From: Siphonodentalium dalli | Taxonomy: Eukaryota; Mollusca; Scaphopoda; Gadilida; Siphonodentaliidae | Reading direction: 5' to 3' | Assembly: GCA_032622095.1 (NCBI GenBank) | Contig: CP136063.1 | Location: 283,333,426 to 283,397,425, forward strand | Length of the DNA: 64,000 nt | Shown here: positions 58,574 to 64,000 of the stretch, one piece after another | Layout: each line of letters begins with the position of its first letter | Numbering within the stretch: position 1 is the stretch's first letter | The notes under the pieces: model-generated | Databases searched by the model: none | What the model saw: only the letters and a program-made list of their open reading frames with translations | What the model was told of the DNA's origin: nothing | Made by a program: the position numbers and the translations under genes

Positions 58574-58842
58574 TTACCCCTTCCATGGCTGGAGTTTCCT
58601 AAAAGTTTGCAAAATAACCTGTGTTAATGGATTCTCATATATATGCGAGTCTCCCATATGTGGAGCATCGAACATATAATATAATGCATTTGCCTACCAT
58701 AATAATTTACCTTGAACGCGTAAGCCAGTGCATTCTCGTATATATGCGAGGCTCCCTGTGGGAGACTAGCTGACATAAGATAATGCATTGGTACAAGATC
58801 TTTAATGCTGAACCAGCGCAGCCCCCTTAATGAAAGGGTTAA
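58574..58842 (+). mobile_element. Family C hairpin MITE, copy C2
   Basis: Left ttaccccttccatggctgga (TTAA decayed), right ccttaatgaaagggttaa. Two diverged hairpins with gcgagtctcccatatg and gcgaggctccctgtgg loops. Confidence 0.78.
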
Positions 58843-58869
58843 AATCTGGCACTGATTCGTTAAATTATT

Positions 58870-58902
58870 TCTCTCTCTCTCTCACTCTCCCTCTCTATCT
58901 CT

Positions 58903-58976
<74 letters not shown>

Positions 58977-58987
58977 CCTCTCTCCCT
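58870..58987 (+). repeat. (CT)n microsatellite
   Basis: About 115 bp of mostly pure CT with few interruptions. Confidence 0.97.
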
Positions 58988-59294
58988 ACATCATGCTATC
59001 CCTAACACTATATTCTTCCTTTTTCCATCCCTAACTCAAATTTAGTTATATATTTCCACTTCTCCTAAACCATTATTTCAATCCCTTCCCGTCTGATCGA
59101 TACCCATCCCTCACTTATTGGGGAAGGGACGTGTCGCCAAAGAGGAGAGACTTCATACAAGCCATTGGGCTTGTTGTCTGATCCTCATTTCCAAAATTAA
59201 CGCTTATATGTTGCATATTTATGTCATCTGTGTATTATGTCAATTGTTTGGATTTGGAAATAAAAATATGTTTACATCAAATTATTTCTTTCAG

Positions 59295-59408
59295 CGTCAA
59301 CCCACGTGAGCTGACGACAATGGTTGTTGACTTAGGACACATTCAGTCGCCGGCAGCTTCACATTCCATACAAGTGGCACTTCTCATAATGCTGACATTC
59401 GTCAAAGG
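59295..59408 (+). CDS. Candidate internal or first coding exon, possible signal peptide (unrecognised)
   Basis: The acceptor ttatttctttcag ends at 59294 and the donor caaag|gttagt begins at 59409. The 114-bp interval is open in one frame. An ATG at 59320 starts MVVDLGHIQSPAASHSIQVA, followed by the hydrophobic LLIMLTFVKG, which could be a signal peptide ending near the exon boundary. GC content is higher than the surroundings. Against it, no neighbouring exon can be identified, the N-terminal part before the hydrophobic run is long for a signal peptide, and I recognise no family. If real, it would be a plus-strand secreted or membrane protein with further exons downstream. Confidence 0.3.
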
Positions 59409-59591
59409 TTAGTGCAGTAACTGTCTTGAATTCTACGGGACTGAATTTTGTGATCGGTATAATTGTATTGGTAGAATTTCATAGATATGTATAATGCAGT
59501 CGACATCAGGAGCAACCCACGCTGAAAGACGGGGCGGAGATGGGGTTTATCTAAGTGGCAACATTGGCAGGAAGCTCCAGTCACGAAAGTG

Positions 59592-59830
59592 TTAACCCTT
59601 TGAGTGCCAGGGACCGATCTCATCGGCCCTAAACCTACAAAATAAGTCTGTTAAAGAATATAAGAATAAATTATTAAAATTGTAAAAAAAAAAAAAAAAA
59701 AAAATTGTTAAGCCAATGCATTCTCTTATATATGCGAGGCGACCTATGGTCGACTCGCATATATAAGAGAATGCATTGGCACATGGTATATGGGTTGATA
59801 CAAAAATCGACCTGGCACTTAAAGGGTTAA
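59592..59830. mobile_element. Family D hairpin MITE, piggyBac-like
   Basis: TTAA at both ends with TIRs TTAACCCTTTGAGTGCCAGG and complement of cctggcacttaaagggttaa, close to the known piggyBac-type end CCCTTTGCCTGCCA. It contains a single hairpin (59713-59779), a poly-A run of about 23 and the shared ttaaagaatataagaa spacer. Confidence 0.9.
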
Positions 59831-60835
59831 ACCACATTGTAGCGAGTCTACACGTAATGATTACGTTGTTGTTCCAACGTCATTCGACAGAGAGCGTTTT
59901 CTCGTTTTAGATAGTTTGCAAGGACCACACGAACGGAGATTAATAAACTACTTGCTCAATAAAGATCGTTATAGTCCACTAGAGAGGCCGATCGCAAACG
60001 AACTGGAATCCCTGCCTGTAAAATTCGGGATAATTCTACAACAGATTATCGATGTGGTGAGTTGAAACCGTTTGTAATTTACAATGCATCGAGTATCGTC
60101 CGTGAATATGTCGGCATAATATATATGTCACTGATTCGCACTTGTCCTCATATTTCGCATAAACTGGTATAACTGCGTAATTCGTATGACCATGCAGATT
60201 AGACAAAATAGAAAAGCAAAATGTGACCATGCAGGTCTTTGAAAACCAGTTTTGGGGGTAGGGTTATGATTTTATCAGTTTTGACCACTTACGATATGCG
60301 TACACGCTAATCGTGCCTATACTATAACGAATGAGTGATGTCTGTGCAATTTTGGAAATAGATAGCTCGTTTTGAGAAGCCAGAGCAAGCCGACATCGAG
60401 CCTTAAAAAATCGTCACTGTTTTGGCTCAGTGTCTTCTTTCATATCATATTTCATATTCATATTGGCATGTTGATGTTTCTTCCAAAGACAGGGTGCCAG
60501 TTATGGCCGGACTTCATCCCTTATTTTGTTTCAGTCATGCAGTAATAATGTTTCTTCCATAATAAACTTATACCGTCTTCCTACTATTAATAATCGCTAT
60601 TGAAGATACATGTTTATGTTAAACACGAACACGACGGATTGACTTCATCATCAATTTGTTTGTGAAGACAATTTTCATGAGAACCTCTCCAGATGAATAA
60701 TAAAGCATTCCAGTATATACGTTTTTATTGAGAAAAAAAATATCAAGTGAGGAAACGACAAAATACATGCACTTATTCACGCTTGATCTCAATCCAGTAT
60801 AGACTATAAGTCTATACGGTCAACACTAGCTTGGG
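59831..60835. other. No gene or recognised repeat
   Basis: A fragment agatgaataataaagcattc (about 60690) resembles 32740. Otherwise nothing. Confidence 0.3.
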
Positions 60836-61345
60836 CTATCGGTTGGGGTGATGCTGTTTTGGACCGAGTTCCGCCCCGTTGCTCTTCTATAACGGACTAT
60901 CATTCAAAAGACGTTCTACATGTACACGTGGAGCTCGGGCATTCCCGTAAACACCTGAATGTGGTTAATCATCTGACATGTCTGCGATTAATCTGTCTAC
61001 AAAATGATATATCATTTACCGTGATAGCAAAGGGTATAGTGATGATGCGATCGTTTAATATATTATTTACATGCATTTTCTGAGAGCGCAAAATATCGAA
61101 ATTATCTGGAAAACAAGGCTTTGGTTATTTTTAAATCTCGTTTCTTTAACATATAACGGAACTGTGATATATGCATGTTTCATATCATGCCCTCAATGTT
61201 CATTTTGGCAAAGCTTCTGTTTGACCCAATCCGAAGACATACACGCAAGATAACTCCCGCCCACGATTATGGGCGTAAAGTCTGTTATAGAAGAGTAACG
61301 ATGTGAGACTCGGCCCAAAACATCGTTAACCCAACCGATATCACA
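60836..61345. mobile_element. TIR element, family M (~65-bp TIRs)
   Basis: ctatcggttggggtgatgct, ttttggaccgag and cttctataacggac on the left pair with gtctgttatagaag, ctcggcccaaaa and gttaacccaaccgatatc on the right. About 510 bp. The target duplication is unresolved. Confidence 0.75.
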
Positions 61346-61612
61346 ATATGTTCTATATAAACCTGGTCTATATCCAGGACAGGGAAGATTTATATACTTT
61401 TATCACTGAGTGGGAACATCCGTTTGGTATAGAAACGGTTAAACTATACCAGTCGGTTGTGAAGTATATATTGTGAAGGAGGTGAAGTTGTGCACACACT
61501 GCAGACGTAGACATAGAGTTGTTAACGATTACTGATTTTTTTTTAATGTGCGTTGTATATGGCCACAGCTCGTGTACTAGTTTATCCCATCAGACAAACA
61601 TTTATATACGTT

Positions 61613-61954
61613 TTAACCCTTTACCCAACAAAACGGCCAAAAACGCCCAAATAAAGCTTCAACGGCCTAAAATATATTCGGTCGCCTCGCATATATAAGA
61701 GAATGCATTGGCCTAAACAAATTCTTTTTTAACACTTTTTACCATTTTTTCTTACATTCTTTAACAATTTTATAATTTTTTCTTACATTTTTTAACAATT
61801 TTTATAATATTTTTCTACATTCTTTGACAATTTTATCATTTTTAATATGTGTTAAGCCAATGCATTCTCTTATATATGCGAGGCGACCTATGGTCGACTC
61901 GCATATATAAGAGAATGCATTGGCACAGGGCCGTTCTGTTGGGTAAAGGGTTAA
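61613..61954 (+). mobile_element. Family A hairpin MITE, copy A8, first hairpin half deleted
   Basis: TTAA on both sides. The left part runs from aatatattcggtc directly into gcctcgcatatataag, losing about 110 bp including one arm of hairpin 1 (remnant 61681-61711). The spacer is expanded by repeats of ttttcttacattctttaaca. Hairpin 2 is intact at 61857-61923. Confidence 0.88.
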
Positions 61955-62622
61955 ACAAATTTAAAATAAAAACAGCTTTGTCTTAGATACCTGATTTGTG
62001 ACTAAGTTCCTGGCCCCGTGTGATCGTTTCTAACTGCGAAATGCATACGTAGAAATGGTATAAAAACAGTTAAAACTATACCATTCACTTGTGAAGTATA
62101 TATTGTTAAGGAGGTGAAGTTGTGCACACACACTGCAGACATATTAAGACTAATACTCACAGTGTTTGGCGAGCATCGACTTATGTAAGTTTGTAGATAA
62201 TTTATACAAGATTCGGAAGTTGAGAGATGTAAGATTCGCCCGTTCGAATAATTCACCATCCCATGCGCGAGACTCAACTTAATTGGGTTCATTGAAGCCA
62301 AGCAACATAAGCTTTGATCGATCATGAAATTCGTCTACACATTAAGACCCGTATACCGATATGCCCATCAATGAGGTAGTCAATGGGAATGTTCATTGGC
62401 TGAAGATCAAACTTCGCTGAGCATGCCGATGAGGGACGTATTGTCTTGTCAACCGATGCCAGGGGGTATATAGTACATACAGTTTGACTGAAGACGCATT
62501 GAGCCCGACACAGAATGGATGTTTGTCCTGATTTTAACAGCATTATACACTCCAACCGTTTTGAAACTGTATTGATGTAGCTGAGTAACGCTTTCCGTTT
62601 ATGCGAATTGAATAATTATGTT
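61955..62622. other. No gene; repeat of a 61.4-kb sequence
   Basis: ttgtgaagtatatattgt then aggaggtgaagttgtgcaca occurs at about 61448 and again at about 62089, spaced about 640 bp. A8 was probably inserted between members of this duplication. Confidence 0.5.
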
Positions 62623-62625
62623 TAA

Positions 62626-63038
62626 GGGTACGTTCATACGCTAGACAGTTTGCACGGTATGTTCTGCGAGGCATTTCATCAAGAAAACCCACATGGTGCC
62701 ATAATTTGAAAGTAAACGTTCATATCATATGCATCTTTACCAAAGCGAACGGCATAAGAATTAAAAGTTCTGTAGTTTCACTTGTAAAGTCGCTACTGAC
62801 GTTTGCCTTCAAATACCTGTAAGATTGATGCTTGCGAAATAATTGCACACTATTACAGGCAAATTCCGGTAGCATGGCTACAGGTGGAACTACGGGGATT
62901 TTACTTCGCATGTAGTTAGGTGTGGTACAGATGCATTTTATATGCTTGTTTCCATTCATATTCTGGCACCATATCGTTTTCTTTGACGAAATGCCTGCAA
63001 ACCATACTGTGCAAACTTGCCAGTGTATGAAAGTACCC
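62626..63038. mobile_element. Family H MITE, copy H3
   Basis: TAA (62623-62625 and 63039-63041) flanks gggtacgttcatacgctaga on the left and ttgccagtgtatgaaagtaccc on the right. Internal blocks match H1 (for example tttgccttcaaatacctgta). The minus-strand 79-aa frame is a by-product. Confidence 0.88.
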
Positions 63039-63041
63039 TAA

Positions 63042-63587
63042 GCCAGTTGTGTAGTACGTTTGGCGAAGTGGCAGTAGTATTCAGTTCGACCGACATCATC
63101 TCTGAAAGTTACCCCCTTTCTATACTGAATACTTATTGACGAGTTGCTCCCTCAGGAAGTGTCCGGTAGTAAGTTCAAAATCGAAAATGTAAAGTACGTC
63201 TATTGCAGTAATTGAACAACCTTTAAATGTGACCCAACCTCAACATCCAATCGACAATAAACCCACTAATCTCATTGTCAAACTAAGGCAAAAACAAATT
63301 ACCTGTATTTAGGGTGTCCGCACCTACCCACCCTAGAAAAAGTTGCCCACTCAAAACTATTTATTGCCATATTGGACTGTTGACACAGATACATTTTTTT
63401 GGCTCAGTGGGAAGCGCACTGAAAGGTATCTTACCCATTTTAGAAACCTCTCCTATAAAAAAGAGTTAGAAGTTTTATTGGTCTAGTGTTCAGACTAGTT
63501 CATGATTAACTAGATTTAGTATTGAAATTTTTACTTAATCTGAATTGTGAAGCTTTCTAGATTGAACTGTCAGTGACCCAATTTGGA
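63042..63587. other. No supported gene
   Basis: 63100-63170 resembles family L flanking sequence (tactgaatacttattgacga). The rest shows nothing. Confidence 0.35.
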
Positions 63588-63687
63588 NNNNNNNNNNNNN
63601 NNNNNNNNNNNNNNNNNNNNNNNNNNNNNNNNNNNNNNNNNNNNNNNNNNNNNNNNNNNNNNNNNNNNNNNNNNNNNNNNNNNNNNN
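63588..63687. other. Assembly gap (100 N)
   Basis: Exactly 100 unresolved bases, the usual placeholder for unknown length. Confidence 0.99.
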
Positions 63688-64000
63688 GGAATTCACCGAA
63701 AAATAAAGGTGGCCCTACTGGGTGCTAGAGCCATTTGAATCCAAGATGGCCGCCATTTCCTCTAACTCCGACCAGATGTATTTAATCGTTGTAATAGATC
63801 GGTTGTTAGCAAAAGACACAGACAAAATGTATGCCATTTTGTTGGTATGATGTCCTTCTTCCAAATGACGGCAAATAATTTCGAAAAAAATTCAAAATGG
63901 CCGCCGAAAAATGACGTCATATGCACGAAAATAGGAAATTTAATTAATATTTCACCATATCTTCCATTTTTCTTCACATTAATCATCAGTAAATGGCAAT
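63688..64000. repeat. Non-coding sequence with aagatggccgcc motifs
   Basis: ccaagatggccgccatttcc (63732) and aaaatggccgccgaaaaatg (63894) resemble YY1-type sites. A reversed version (tggccatcttgga) lies near 1224 and 2064 at the other end of the window. Confidence 0.4.

Noticed and set aside
58830-59045. 71-aa frame over the CT microsatellite
   Set aside because: A Ser/Leu repeat produced by (CT)n.

Overview
The window is repeat-dominated, AT-rich animal DNA. It shows intron-type splice signals, an APE-type non-LTR retrotransposon, many short TIR elements, a non-autonomous Helitron and long minisatellites. There are no operons or bacterial-type genes. The style suggests a marine invertebrate, perhaps a mollusc or another lophotrochozoan: abundant acatgta strings, a CR1/jockey-like element with a 2A-like N-terminus, and gggcccggtagaatag fragments. 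This assignment is inference. No host protein could be named. Two candidate host exons are reported (2943-3009 and 59295-59408).

Layout. 1-4498: possible last intron and terminal exon of a plus-strand gene, with G/C-homopolymer-rich duplicated DNA upstream. 4499-11.6 kb: MITEs, a perfect foldback, three family-E TTAA elements, an AT-rich quasi-palindromic block and a broken LINE 3' end. 11.6-16.1 kb: a 29-bp minisatellite split by an intact-ORF non-LTR retrotransposon (minus strand, 1135 aa, endonuclease plus reverse transcriptase) with a 10-bp target-site duplication. 16-43 kb: many TIR elements, dispersed repeats, a Helitron with exact boundaries and a second LINE 3' fragment. 43.3-44.5 kb: two abutting TAA-flanked MITEs, one carrying a nested TTAA MITE. 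44.5-47.1 kb: about 42 copies of a 60-bp satellite with a 297-bp higher-order period. 48-64 kb: more hairpin MITEs, a large foldback, a 40-bp minisatellite, a tRNA-like SINE head, a CT microsatellite and a 100-N assembly gap.

Main theme: one approximately 67-bp hairpin core (arm ccaatgcattctcttatata plus tgcgag, then a short self-complementary loop) occurs about 28 times. It sits inside at least four TIR element families with different ends. Family A: TTAA + CCCTTTACCCAACA, 8 copies. Family B: TGTGACCCGCC ends, 4 copies. Family C: TTAA + CCCTTYCATG, 2 full copies plus fragments. Family D: TTAA + CCCTTTGAGTGCCAGG, 1 copy. The TTAA duplications and CCCTTT ends match piggyBac-type elements. The two hairpins in a full element are reverse complements of each other. 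Family E (TTAA, ends AGGYACGGG) and family H (TAA, ends GGGTACGTTC, PIF/Harbinger-like) do not carry the core. Comparing copies inside the window supplies empty sites that prove the LINE, Helitron and nested MITE insertions.

Nothing here looks like cooperating host genes. The sequence history is one of repeated transposition and tandem expansion.
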